A stretch of 22,586 nt of DNA from Bacteroidota bacterium (GCA_023418315.1 JAEZZY010000041.1:1-22586), one strand, 5' to 3'. Counted from the stretch's first letter, positions 7,417-15,905 are shown. Translations and numbers: made by a program. Notes: a model not told the origin generated them from the sequence alone.

Positions 7417-9240
7417 CTACCGCACCAAACTCAGACGTTGCACCGTAACCTGCGCTCCATCGCAATACATAGAAACGACATATTGACCGGAGGGCAAATG
7501 ATTAGGCAGGTCAAGTTGCACCCTGCCTTCTTGTTTGGAATCATCCATTTCTTTTTGGAAAACAGTACGTCCCAACATATCCGTTACCTTCACAACACCC
7601 TGTTTATAGGATGGCAAACCCGAAAACTCAAGGCTTGCTGTACCGGATGACGGATTGGGAACAATACTAAATTGTGTTGCACTAGCAAGATTGTTTGTAT
7701 GGGTTGGGGCGGGTTTCAATTGTCCGCAAACTAAATTATCAGCAAAAGGGAGATTAAAGGAAACTATTTGATATGCCTGCGAGTTAACTTGTACGCCTTG
7801 CATACCAACATCAATTATATCAGCTTCAATGTTTTTCATCCATACTTCTTGGTCTGGGTCGCAATCATTACCATAATTATTACGAATGGCATAGCTATAA
7901 TCCTTTACATTTCCCGAGTAAGCAAAATAGTTTGAACTGGCATTGCGTACAATTCCAATCCCCTCAAATGCCAAATCACCTGAGTAGGTTACCTCCCTAT
8001 TAACATTTCCATTAGGGTCTGTTTCCAAGTAGAATGCCCCAGTTGTTATTGGGGCACCCAATGTGTCCAATTCATATCTATAACCTGTAATGGCTATTTG
8101 CTCTTCTGTCCGCTTAGCAGAAATGCTTTTGGCTATAAAAGCGCTTACAAATTCCGGCTCAAGATAACGCCAGTTCCAAGTAATATTTCCGTTCAACGGA
8201 TCTGCCTTCATAATTATTGCATCTGGTTGTTGATTTACACCGCCCGGAACAAGATACCAAAGTAGTGTATTACCGCATATTACGACATGTGTTCCGTCAT
8301 AGGCATCATTAATACCTGTTCCGCTAAAGGAGTGAGCACGGTATTGCCATTCCCAGCCAAACGCATTCCACCACCATATTCCACCCAAATCATATTTCTT
8401 ATTGATAATAATATTGTTGTTTTGGTCGATTGTGGTAAGCAATAATCTGTAACCATCCACTTGTTGTGTAGCGCCTTTCATATTACCGGTAAAGGAATAG
8501 TAACGATTGCCGCCCACATCACATATAGCAACTTCTGAGTACATGGATATTTCTTCCTGCATACCGCTTGTCTGCGGTACTCCTGTGGCATTGGTGAACA
8601 TATAAAATGCTTTATCTACCAAGGTACCACACACAATGTATCTGTAACCGTTAGGGTTTGTGGAGTCCTCTACTACGCTGGAAAAGCTAAGACCGGAAAC
8701 CGTGTAACGCCTATACCATTGCGGAATGCCATTTTTGTCGGTCTTTAATAAAAAAGGTTCGCTGAAATCAGCAATTCCGATGCAAGAACTTACGTCTCCG
8801 GTTTTATAGGCATGACCGCATACTATAAACCCGCCGTCTGAGGTTTGCTTTGCATCCGATACCGTAAAAGCTATGCTTAGGGTCTGGCAAATACCGCTAA
8901 TTTCCACTCCTTCCACATAGGTTTTTACCCATTGTGTCTGGTTGTTGGCATCGGTAGCCAACAATTGGAAACGGGGAATAGTAAAGATAGGTCCCACATT
9001 ATTGTACCCGCCAATGTTGTTGGGCAATACCTTTCCAGAGAGTAGGTAGCCATCACCCCACTGCATGCCTGTTATATAGTCTATACTTTTGTTGTCCGTT
9101 TCTGCCGCCGCTCCAGTGCTGCTCGAAGTAATATAATGCGTTATTGCGTTTTGCGCATCAACCGCACGGGGCAAGTACAATAGCACAACAGTCATGCCTA
9201 TGGCATAAAACATCTGTCTGGCTGTTTTTGATTTGGTCAT
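7417..9240 (-). CDS. Secreted protein with T9SS type A sorting domain
   Basis: 607 residues. A signal peptide (about 1-30, ending AVDAQ) is followed by a long middle region without catalytic motifs that I recognise. It has blade-like phrases such as QTSDGGFIVCGHAYKTGD, TNPNGYRYIVCGT, DGTHVVICGN and EEQIAITGYRY, spaced like short beta-sheet repeats, so a beta-propeller-like fold is plausible but unproven. The last 83 residues (525-607) are a type A C-terminal domain: SIVPNPSSG, VKVTDMLGRTVFQ, LPSGQYVVSMYCDG and a final basic-hydrophobic strand (VQRLSLVR). Known biology: such proteins leave via the Sec and T9SS routes and are surface-attached or released. It is divergent from the type B gene at 9401 (160 bp apart), so the two may share control. 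The biological role is unknown. Confidence 0.85.
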   Translation of the reverse strand: MTKSKTARQMFYAIGMTVVLLYLPRAVDAQNAITHYITSSSTGAAAETDNKSIDYITGMQWGDGYLLSGKVLPNNIGGYNNVGPIFTIPRFQLLATDANNQTQWVKTYVEGVEISGICQTLSIAFTVSDAKQTSDGGFIVCGHAYKTGDVSSCIGIADFSEPFLLKTDKNGIPQWYRRYTVSGLSFSSVVEDSTNPNGYRYIVCGTLVDKAFYMFTNATGVPQTSGMQEEISMYSEVAICDVGGNRYYSFTGNMKGATQQVDGYRLLLTTIDQNNNIIINKKYDLGGIWWWNAFGWEWQYRAHSFSGTGINDAYDGTHVVICGNTLLWYLVPGGVNQQPDAIIMKADPLNGNITWNWRYLEPEFVSAFIAKSISAKRTEEQIAITGYRYELDTLGAPITTGAFYLETDPNGNVNREVTYSGDLAFEGIGIVRNASSNYFAYSGNVKDYSYAIRNNYGNDCDPDQEVWMKNIEADIIDVGMQGVQVNSQAYQIVSFNLPFADNLVCGQLKPAPTHTNNLASATQFSIVPNPSSGTASLEFSGLPSYKQGVVKVTDMLGRTVFQKEMDDSKQEGRVQLDLPNHLPSGQYVVSMYCDGAQVTVQRLSLVR

Positions 9241-9326
9241 AGTTTATAATTTTTTTGGTTAAAATAATCGTAAACATAATAAATAATCGACAATAAATGA
9301 TAATTAGAATATGTGAGAACAAAAAA

Positions 9327-9358
9327 TTAGAAAAACTTACGATAAAATTTTACTTTAG
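9327..9358 (+). promoter_or_regulatory. Possible promoter of the type B cargo gene
   Basis: TACTTTAG (9351-9358) matches 7 of 8 positions of the Bacteroidota TAnnTTTG box; TTAG at 9327-9330 sits 20 nt upstream, close to the spacing of the TTTG -33 element. The region is strongly AT-rich and about 40 bp before the start codon. Weak consensus match only. Confidence 0.3.
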
Positions 9359-9400
9359 AATCGGTTTTATAAGCAACCCTTTCTATAAAAATTATAGGCA

Positions 9401-11749
9401 ATGAGAAAGAACTATATACTCATCATCGTTATTGTAATGTACACGGCAGTATCATGCAAAGCACAAAACGAACGTTTTCTTAATCACGCCGGAAGAGATT
9501 TTTGGTTTTCTTATAGTATTTTACCTGAGTCTGAAATAATAAAGCCAACCTATGTATTCTATATTTCAGGGGTATATAACGCTAATATTACTTTAAGGTT
9601 TACGTTGACAGGTGCTACACAAAACTATTTTTTACCGGGTGGAACCGTATTGAAAATTGTCCTTGATTCTATGCAAAAAGCAGCTTTGCAGGGAGCGCCT
9701 ATGGATACGGTTCACAAAAAAAGTCTCCATATCACTTCTGATGCGGATATCGTAGTTCATTATGCGGATGTATTTACATATTCTGATGACGGCACATTAA
9801 TCTTTCCATCCGATAATCAAGCCTACGGACAAGAATTTTATCTCAATGGACCTAATATTTATCACGCAAATCCAGTAAGACCAAACGCAGCAGGGTATTC
9901 GATTGTATCTCGTTGCGACAGTGTGATAATTGAAATTACACCATCCGATTCCGTATTGAATCATCCTCCGGGTATTCCTTATTATGTAACACTCAATCAA
10001 GGTGAGGGCTACTTTTTGGCAGGAAATGGTATTTTACAGGATTTAAGCGGTTCAAAAATTTTGGTTCAAAAATCTACCTGTTGCAACCCGATTAATATAT
10101 TTGTGAATTATGCGCACGGGGCATTTATTACATGGCCTTTATTAAAACCCGGCACAATCCTTCCCTGTTGTTCTGAGCAGTTATTAGAGCAACTACTTCC
10201 CGTTAATCTATGGGATACGGTTTATCCCGTAGTTCGGTTCAGAAACAATCCCTATTCCCTTTTTAAATTTGTATCTGCCTCCAATAACAACAAGATTTAT
10301 TTTGATGGAATTTATCAGTTTACACTAAATACTACACAAGGCTATGATACCATTATTAATGATGCGATTGTAGTTACTTCAGACAATCCCGTCAGCATTA
10401 CTCAAAATATGGTTTCGCAATATCACGCTTATCATGATCCCCAGAGTTCCTCAATGCCTGTAGATTCCGCTTCAGACCCGTCTTCCTTATTGGTATTGCC
10501 GTTGCAACAAGGAGTAAGAGAGGCATACTTCACATCTTTAGCTACTATTCCCAACCCTAATAATACAAACCCTAATCCTATAAACCACGCCGATTACAAA
10601 TTCAACGCCATCACGCTTATCAGCAAAACCGCCAATGTGCCCACCATCCGGCTCAACAACGCAAGCGTCGCCTCACAATTCATGGCCTTTCCTAACAATC
10701 CCGGCTATATGTATGCCTATATCCTGCTCGATAGCATCACCTATCATTTAGAATCCGATGAACCTATAACAGCTTATTACTACGGCGCTTACCAACGCGG
10801 CTCCGCAGCCTATCCCATAGGAGATATACATCCGAACATCGTCAAAGACGACAGCTTCCGCATCTGCATCAACGATACCGTCATCCTCACCGCTCCCGCC
10901 GCCGACAGCGTGCTGTGGAGCAACGGCAGCCGGCAGCAAAGCATAAAAGCCTATGAAACAGGCAGCTACTCCGTACAGCTTTTCTACCCCGGCGGCTGCA
11001 ACAAAAGCCGAACCTACTGGGTGGACGTAACGCCCTACACACAATCCCAACTTACCGACAGCTTTTACAAATGCCCCCAAGATACCTTGCTGCTCACCGC
11101 CCGCCCCGCCGACCGCTATCTGTGGGATGACGGCAGCACAACAGCCACCAAAGAAGCAGCGCAATACGGCAGCTATACTGTGGTGGAAACCTTCCAATCC
11201 GCTTGCAGCCAAGCTGTTCACGAGTTTGTGGTGTCGCCGTTTGCGGCAGCGCCGTTTATTTCCCTCGGCAATGATACCGCCCTCTGCGCCGGTGATTATA
11301 TTCTGCTCACCGCACCCGATGAGCGCACCCTATGGAGCAACGGAAGTACGGGCTCGTCCCTCACCGTTACCCAGCCGGGCGTTTACTGGGCGCAATACAC
11401 CGACACCTGCGGCTATAGCCTTAGCGATACCATTGTCATAGCCGATACCCTGTGTATGAAAAACTTCTGCAACCTTGCCTTCCCCACCGCCTTCACGCCC
11501 AATGCCGATGGACGGAATGATGTCTTCCGCGCTATAGCCTACGGCGAATTTCCCGAATATACCCTCGAAGTCTATGACCGTTGGGGTGAGCAGGTGTTCA
11601 AAACCGAAACCCCCTCCGCCGGTTGGGATGGCACGTTCAAAGGCAGCTTAGCCCCCGGAGATGTGTATTTCTATAGGTGCATGTATAAATGTCCGCTTAA
11701 AGGGAATGAGGTGCAGTTGGTGAAAGGGGATTTGACGTTGATACGGTAG
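9401..11749 (+). CDS. Secreted protein with IgGFc-binding-like N-terminus and T9SS type B (gliding-type) sorting domain
   Basis: 782 residues. N-terminal signal sequence (about 1-22; the SCKAQ end could also be read as a weak lipobox). Next comes NHAGRDFWFSYSI (28-40), the opening typical of the IgGFc-binding N-terminal domain in Bacteroidota adhesin-like proteins; the domain probably extends to about 480. Three repeats of roughly 70 residues follow, each with LTA...LW(S/D)(N/D)GS and a GSY/GVY strand (Trp near 505, 574, 645), Ig/PKD-like. The last 90 or so residues are the type B domain: FPTAFTPNADGRNDVF, YDRWGEQVFKT, GWDGTFKG, PGDVYFYRC and GDLTLIR. It should be exported by T9SS and act at or outside the cell surface, perhaps in adhesion. 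The 5' half is AT-rich and the 3' half GC-rich, with the change near 10560, suggesting a mosaic gene. Confidence 0.85.
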   Translation: MRKNYILIIVIVMYTAVSCKAQNERFLNHAGRDFWFSYSILPESEIIKPTYVFYISGVYNANITLRFTLTGATQNYFLPGGTVLKIVLDSMQKAALQGAPMDTVHKKSLHITSDADIVVHYADVFTYSDDGTLIFPSDNQAYGQEFYLNGPNIYHANPVRPNAAGYSIVSRCDSVIIEITPSDSVLNHPPGIPYYVTLNQGEGYFLAGNGILQDLSGSKILVQKSTCCNPINIFVNYAHGAFITWPLLKPGTILPCCSEQLLEQLLPVNLWDTVYPVVRFRNNPYSLFKFVSASNNNKIYFDGIYQFTLNTTQGYDTIINDAIVVTSDNPVSITQNMVSQYHAYHDPQSSSMPVDSASDPSSLLVLPLQQGVREAYFTSLATIPNPNNTNPNPINHADYKFNAITLISKTANVPTIRLNNASVASQFMAFPNNPGYMYAYILLDSITYHLESDEPITAYYYGAYQRGSAAYPIGDIHPNIVKDDSFRICINDTVILTAPAADSVLWSNGSRQQSIKAYETGSYSVQLFYPGGCNKSRTYWVDVTPYTQSQLTDSFYKCPQDTLLLTARPADRYLWDDGSTTATKEAAQYGSYTVVETFQSACSQAVHEFVVSPFAAAPFISLGNDTALCAGDYILLTAPDERTLWSNGSTGSSLTVTQPGVYWAQYTDTCGYSLSDTIVIADTLCMKNFCNLAFPTAFTPNADGRNDVFRAIAYGEFPEYTLEVYDRWGEQVFKTETPSAGWDGTFKGSLAPGDVYFYRCMYKCPLKGNEVQLVKGDLTLIR

Positions 11750-11772
11750 TTTAGCGGACAGTGGCGTTTCTG

Positions 11773-11806
11773 TCATTTGTAATTTGTCTATTCGCGCCCT
11801 TGCGAG
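11773..11806 (+). repeat. Second copy of the AT-rich/GCGAG composite repeat
   Basis: TCATTTGTAATTTGTC followed by TATTCGCGCCCTTGCGAG aligns with 7047-7079 (TCATTTGTCATTTCTT, then ACTCGCGTCATTGCGAG) with a few substitutions and one indel. It sits in the 79-bp space between the convergent stops of the type B cargo gene and folC. Only the left arm is present here; no matching right arm is seen. Confidence 0.6.
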
Positions 11807-11828
11807 GAATGAGACACGAACAATATCC

Positions 11829-13187
11829 TTAAAAGGGTTTTTCAAGCTGCGCCACCTTGTCTTTTACAAATGCTTCCATAGCTTCGCCTACCACAAAAAA
11901 ACTTCCAGTAATCAAAACGGCGGTTGTTTCATCCGCATCGTCATCTCCTTGCAAAGCAGCTTCCATAGCGGCTTTCACTGAGGGATACCAAGCGCCGTTC
12001 AGCCCTGTTTCTTTTGCTATGGCGCAGAGGTCTTCTGCCGGTAATGCCCGTGGAATGCCGGCATTGCAGAAATAATAATTGCTTCCTTCCGTAGGGAAAA
12101 AACTCAGCGCCTGCCGCACGTCTTTATCTTTCACAAAGCCTATAACGATTTTTTTATTTTTTGCGGTGATTTGTTTCCATTGGTTAAGCATCTCCCGAAT
12201 GCCCGCGGGGTTATGCGCCACATCGGAAATGATAAGCGGTCGGGTTTGCCACACATCCCATCTGCCACGCAATCCCGTAAGTTGCTTCACCTGCGCCAGC
12301 GCTTCCAGGGCATGCTCCATAGTAATCGTTAATCCGGTAGTGGTGTCCAGCACTTCCACAGCCGCCAGTACGGTACGGATATTATGCTGCTGATAGCCGC
12401 CAAGCAAATCGGTTTTCAAATCATACATCATCCGCTTGGCTCTGTGGATCACTTTGAAATACTGATGTGTTACGTCTTGTCCGGTTTTTACCAGATCCCA
12501 TATAGGCTGCGCATAATAGAGTTTGGAATGGTGCCGCATAGCCGCTTCCAGAAAAACCCGCTCCGTTTCCGTATTTTCTTCTCCTATCACTACGGGAATA
12601 TGCGGTTTGATGATACCTGCTTTTTCACTTGCAATTTCTTTGAGCGTAGCGCCCAGTACATCCTGATGATCGTAGCTGATGTTGGTAATGATAGAAAGTA
12701 AGGGTGTAATAATATTCGTGCTGTCGAGCCTGCCGCCCAGCCCCGTTTCGATAACGGCTATATCCACACCGGCATCGGCAAATGCCTGAAAAGCCATGGC
12801 TACGGTTACTTCAAAAAAAGAAGGTTGGATGCGCTCTATCAGTTCAAGGTTGTTTTGCACAAACGAAACCACCCATTCTTCCTGCACCAGAGCGCCGTCT
12901 ATTCTAAAACGTTCTCTGAAATCCACCAAATGCGGGGAGGTGTATAACCCTGTTTTATAGCCAGAGTGCTGGAGGATGGCAGCCAGCGCATGACTCGTGC
13001 TGCCTTTTCCGTTGGTGCCGGCTATGTGAATGGTTTTAAACTGTTCCTGCGGATTGCCTAAGGCTTCACAGAGTTTCCGGATATTCGTCAGGTCTTTTTT
13101 AAGAGCATCTTTACCTGTTTTGGAAAACATAGGTAATTGCTCATACAAAAACTGTAAGGTTGCCGCGTACGTTCCTTGTTTCTCCAT
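11829..13187 (-). CDS. folC: Bifunctional folylpolyglutamate synthase/dihydrofolate synthase
   Basis: 452 residues, the normal length. Mur-ligase-type ATP loop AGTNGKGSTS (56-65), then LYTSPHLVDFRERFRIDG (81-98), VIETGLGGRLDSTNII, SYDHQDVLGATLKEIASEKA and, in the C-terminal domain, DVAHNPAGI. It joins dihydropteroate to glutamate and extends the glutamate tail of folates in the cytosol, with ATP. The ATG at 13187 is 6 nt downstream of the tonB stop, so the two are almost surely one transcript; the pairing with tonB recurs in this phylum as I recall, and has no obvious functional link. The C-terminal end converges on the type B cargo gene. Confidence 0.95.
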   Translation of the reverse strand: MEKQGTYAATLQFLYEQLPMFSKTGKDALKKDLTNIRKLCEALGNPQEQFKTIHIAGTNGKGSTSHALAAILQHSGYKTGLYTSPHLVDFRERFRIDGALVQEEWVVSFVQNNLELIERIQPSFFEVTVAMAFQAFADAGVDIAVIETGLGGRLDSTNIITPLLSIITNISYDHQDVLGATLKEIASEKAGIIKPHIPVVIGEENTETERVFLEAAMRHHSKLYYAQPIWDLVKTGQDVTHQYFKVIHRAKRMMYDLKTDLLGGYQQHNIRTVLAAVEVLDTTTGLTITMEHALEALAQVKQLTGLRGRWDVWQTRPLIISDVAHNPAGIREMLNQWKQITAKNKKIVIGFVKDKDVRQALSFFPTEGSNYYFCNAGIPRALPAEDLCAIAKETGLNGAWYPSVKAAMEAALQGDDDADETTAVLITGSFFVVGEAMEAFVKDKVAQLEKPF

Positions 13188-13193
13188 ACATTC

Positions 13194-14048
13194 CTACGAG
13201 CGTGTTTTGAATACGATAGTGATTTCTCCGAATTGCTCCGGCGCGGCGTTGGGGCTGGCGCTGAATTTGGCCTGACTCAGTTTTTGCAGGGCTATTTTGG
13301 TAAGTGCACTGCTGGGAGAGCTTTTCACGGCTTTGGAAATGATATTGCCGTTTCTGTCCACTTTGATGCGAATCACTACTTTGCCGCCTTCATTAAATTC
13401 GGCAGAGAATTTTTTAGGGGAAATATCTCTTCCGGTAAGGGTGTGGCTAATGCCTCCTGTGCCGGGCCCCGGTGAACCTTCATAGTTGCTTGCTCCGGGT
13501 GTGCCGCCGGGTGCGCCGCGGTCGCCATCGCCGGTGGTATTTCCTTCACTGGTGCCCGATTGGTCGGCAGAGGCGCTGTTGCCGCCCCGCCCGCTTGCTC
13601 CGTCATATACATATCTGGGGCGCTGAGCTTGCCGGGTGGTGTGGCGGCCGTCCGTCTCATCGTTGGCAGCAGCTCTATTATCAGGAGTGGTGGAGGACGT
13701 TTGGCGGTTGTAGCGGGTATTTGGTGTAGTTCTGTTGATAACGGGGGCATCGGCATCCTCCGATTCCATAAGTTCTTTTTCTTGTGTTTGCGCTGCGGAA
13801 GATTGGGTATTATTAAATGCAACCGCTGCGGCAGGGTCTTCCCTATCCATAGGCTGGTCATCACCGCTGCCATTGTCGCTGGTGCCTAAATTGACCTCCA
13901 TTCCCAGTTCTTCTACCGCCAACGCAACGGGCACGGAGTATTTTACCAGGATGAAAAATAAAATAAGTAAAAGGTGAATACCGACCGTCCATGCGATGGC
14001 TTTGGTGCGGGTAGAGGCATCTACTTCCAGATAAGCTTCACGAGCCAT
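13194..14048 (-). CDS. TonB-family energy transducer
   Basis: 284 residues in the expected layout: a short cytoplasmic tail, one membrane helix (about 17-38, IAWTVGIHLLLILFFILVKY), a long low-complexity periplasmic linker (about 50-200, rich in Asp, Asn, Gly, Thr and Pro, with GDGDRGAPGGTPGAS) and a C-terminal TonB-like fold (about 205-284, with GGKVVIRIKVDRNGNIISKA and FGEITIVFK). It should carry proton-motive energy from an ExbB-ExbD motor to outer-membrane receptors. The linker lacks the Pro-Glu/Pro-Lys runs of E. coli TonB. No exbB or exbD is adjacent: the upstream neighbour is divergent rdgB. It is cotranscribed with folC (6-nt gap). A TolA-like role is a lesser possibility. Confidence 0.8.
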   Translation of the reverse strand: MAREAYLEVDASTRTKAIAWTVGIHLLLILFFILVKYSVPVALAVEELGMEVNLGTSDNGSGDDQPMDREDPAAAVAFNNTQSSAAQTQEKELMESEDADAPVINRTTPNTRYNRQTSSTTPDNRAAANDETDGRHTTRQAQRPRYVYDGASGRGGNSASADQSGTSEGNTTGDGDRGAPGGTPGASNYEGSPGPGTGGISHTLTGRDISPKKFSAEFNEGGKVVIRIKVDRNGNIISKAVKSSPSSALTKIALQKLSQAKFSASPNAAPEQFGEITIVFKTRS

Positions 14049-14072
14049 GAATAATGGTGTTTGTTAAAAAAA

Positions 14073-14080
14073 TAAAGGTA
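14073..14080 (-). promoter_or_regulatory. Possible -7 box of the tonB-folC operon
   Basis: On the minus strand TACCTTTA matches TAnnTTTG at 7 of 8 positions, 24 nt before the tonB start codon. There is no convincing -33 element, so this is a weak call. Confidence 0.25.
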
Positions 14081-14143
14081 CAGAATCCTTTGCACTCTAT
14101 GAACAGCCCTCGAAATGAGCGACATTCCCTTAACTTAGCGGCA

Positions 14144-14728
14144 ATGAAAGAACTCGTCATCGCCTCTAATAACAAAGGAAAAATTACCGAAATCCGGGCT
14201 ATAATGGATCCCCAGATGGCGCTTTATTCGCTGGAAGATATTCATTTCAACCGGGAGATAGAAGAGCCTTTCCATACGTTTGAGGAGAATGCCCTTACCA
14301 AAGCGCAGACGGTTTTTAATTTCTGCGGCAAAAACTGTTTTGCGGATGACAGCGGACTGTGCGTGCCGGCGCTCCGCAACGAACCCGGTGTACACAGCGC
14401 CTACTATGGCGGACTTCCCCGCAGCGACCGGAAAAACAATGAACGATTACTGAAAGAATTGCAAAACGTAACCGACCGGAGCGCTTTCTATAAATGCGTC
14501 ATCTGTTTGCTATGGGAGGGAAGTACTTATTTTTTTGAAGGAAGCTGTCCGGGGAAAATTGCTACAGAACCTTCAGGCGATAAAGGTTTCGGCTATGATC
14601 CCTTATTTATTCCCGAAGGCTATGAACAAAGTTTTGGTACATTACCTTTAACCTTGAAAAATGAACTGAGCCACAGAGGAAAAGCAGTAAGGCAAATGGT
14701 CGCATTTATTAACGGACAACTGACATGA
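14144..14728 (+). CDS. rdgB: XTP/dITP diphosphatase (non-canonical purine NTP pyrophosphatase, RdgB/HAM1 family)
   Basis: 194 residues from the ATG at 14144. An in-frame ATG at 14054 would add 30 residues that look non-coding, and the family always begins close to the SNNKGK motif. Motifs: IASNNKGKITE (6-16), FADDSGLCVPAL (about 66-77), GVHSAYYGG, GDKGFGYDPLFIP and NELSHRGKAVRQM near the end. The cytosolic enzyme hydrolyses ITP, dITP and XTP to monophosphates, keeping deaminated purines out of nucleic acids. Its stop overlaps the start of the DUF2027/Smr gene by 4 nt (ATGA), indicating translational coupling. It is divergent from tonB. Confidence 0.93.
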   Translation: MKELVIASNNKGKITEIRAIMDPQMALYSLEDIHFNREIEEPFHTFEENALTKAQTVFNFCGKNCFADDSGLCVPALRNEPGVHSAYYGGLPRSDRKNNERLLKELQNVTDRSAFYKCVICLLWEGSTYFFEGSCPGKIATEPSGDKGFGYDPLFIPEGYEQSFGTLPLTLKNELSHRGKAVRQMVAFINGQLT

Positions 14729-15729
14729 AATTCTCCATAGGCGATAAAATTCTTCTGAAACGTACGGACGAAGAAGGCGTGGTAACCAACGTCATCAGTG
14801 AAGATATGTTTGAAGTGCAGGTAGGTGGCACTATATTTCCCGTACACAAAGAAGATATAGACCATCCTTATCTTAAATGGTTTACACAACACAAAACAGG
14901 ACAAAAAAAAGCAAGTCCTCCCGAACAATTGCCGGTGGAAAAACTCCATCTCCGTCCGCAACGGCTGGCACAAGGCATTTATCTTTCCTTTCTTCCGGTG
15001 TTCAAAACCGAATTGTTTGAAGATGTAGTGGATTACCTGAAGATTTATTTACTGAACGAAACCCCTCATACCATAGCGATAAAATATGAGGTGAAAATTC
15101 TTCATGAAACGGATTTTAGTTATACAGGTGTGTTGCATCCTTTTGCCGACTTGTACCTGCACCGCCTTCCCTATGAAGATATGAATGATGTGCCGCGTTT
15201 CCACTGGCGACTAAGCGTAGCCCAAAATGAAAAACTGAAACCGGAAGAAGGTATTTTAAAAATAAAACCCCAAAAATTATTTGCGCATATAGAGCATTGT
15301 CTTAGCCAAAACGAACCCACCTTCACCTATCTGCTTACCGAAGATTTTATCCTAAAACCCAAAGAAGAAAAACCTGCGGCTAAGCCTTCGCCACTTCCGG
15401 CGATAAAGCCGAAATCCGCAAAACGTTTTTCACTGGATGAACTGCCCCGCTATGAATTGGATTTGCACATTGAGCAATTGACCGAAGATTATAAAAGCCT
15501 AAGCAATGCCGAAATTATCTTGATCCAGCTCAATACGTTCCGCCGCTATCTTTCGCTCGCCATCATGCACGGCCAGCAGCGTATGATTGTGATCCACGGA
15601 TTGGGAAAAGGAAAACTGAAAGAAGAAATACATAAAATCCTGAAGCAAGTGCCGGAGGTAAAAAGCTATAAGAACGAATGGATAGGTAAATACGGCTTCG
15701 GCGCCACGGAAATCATCTTTCGTTCTTAG
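14725..15729 (+). CDS. DUF2027 protein with C-terminal Smr domain
   Basis: 334 residues. The N-terminal part begins FSIGDKILLKRTDEEGVVTN, a small beta-barrel-like segment, followed by a beta-rich domain to about 200 (DUF2027 as I recall it), a Lys/Pro-rich linker (about 210-240, EEKPAAKPSPLPAIKPK) and an Smr domain (243-334) with ELDLHIEQL, IVIHGLGKGKLKEEIHKIL and YGFGATEIIF. Smr domains bind and often nick nucleic acids; in MutS2 and SmrB they act on branched DNA or on mRNA at collided ribosomes. This architecture is common in Bacteroidota, but its role is not established. It starts inside the last codon of rdgB (ATGA overlap), so the two share a transcript. Confidence 0.85.
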   Translation: MKFSIGDKILLKRTDEEGVVTNVISEDMFEVQVGGTIFPVHKEDIDHPYLKWFTQHKTGQKKASPPEQLPVEKLHLRPQRLAQGIYLSFLPVFKTELFEDVVDYLKIYLLNETPHTIAIKYEVKILHETDFSYTGVLHPFADLYLHRLPYEDMNDVPRFHWRLSVAQNEKLKPEEGILKIKPQKLFAHIEHCLSQNEPTFTYLLTEDFILKPKEEKPAAKPSPLPAIKPKSAKRFSLDELPRYELDLHIEQLTEDYKSLSNAEIILIQLNTFRRYLSLAIMHGQQRMIVIHGLGKGKLKEEIHKILKQVPEVKSYKNEWIGKYGFGATEIIFRS

Positions 15730-15905
15730 TTCGTATCCGGTGCTGTAGCATTCATTTTGCTGATTGCAAGACGTTTTCTTATCGAAAAATCATTGTTGCG
15801 CTTTTTGCTTTGCTTGCGTGTTTTTGCGGCGCATAAAGCCACACTCACACCTACATAGCTTTTAACGAGTAAGCCGGTAGTAAATGTAGAGATCTTCTCT
15901 TTCAT
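15726..15905 (-). CDS. Possible small basic protein of unknown function
   Basis: 59 codons from the ATG at 15905, reading MKEKISTFTTGLLVKSYVGV and then a very basic stretch (KTRKQSKKRNN, SIRKRLAISK), ending in NATAPDTN. The stop overlaps the stop of the Smr gene by 4 nt in convergent orientation. CATATTTG on the minus strand (7 of 8 to TAnnTTTG) lies about 35 nt upstream of the start, in an otherwise empty region. A longer frame from 15938 exists but lacks support. I do not recognise the protein; a chance frame is a real alternative. Confidence 0.35.
   Translation of the reverse strand: MKEKISTFTTGLLVKSYVGVSVALCAAKTRKQSKKRNNDFSIRKRLAISKMNATAPDTN

Noticed and set aside
13376..13873. 165-codon minus-strand frame rich in Pro and Ala
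   Set aside because: It is another frame over the low-complexity linker of the TonB-family protein; no start context or family match.
14054..14143. Longer N-terminus for rdgB starting at 14054
   Set aside because: The extra 30 residues have no family counterpart, and they would cover the divergent promoter region.
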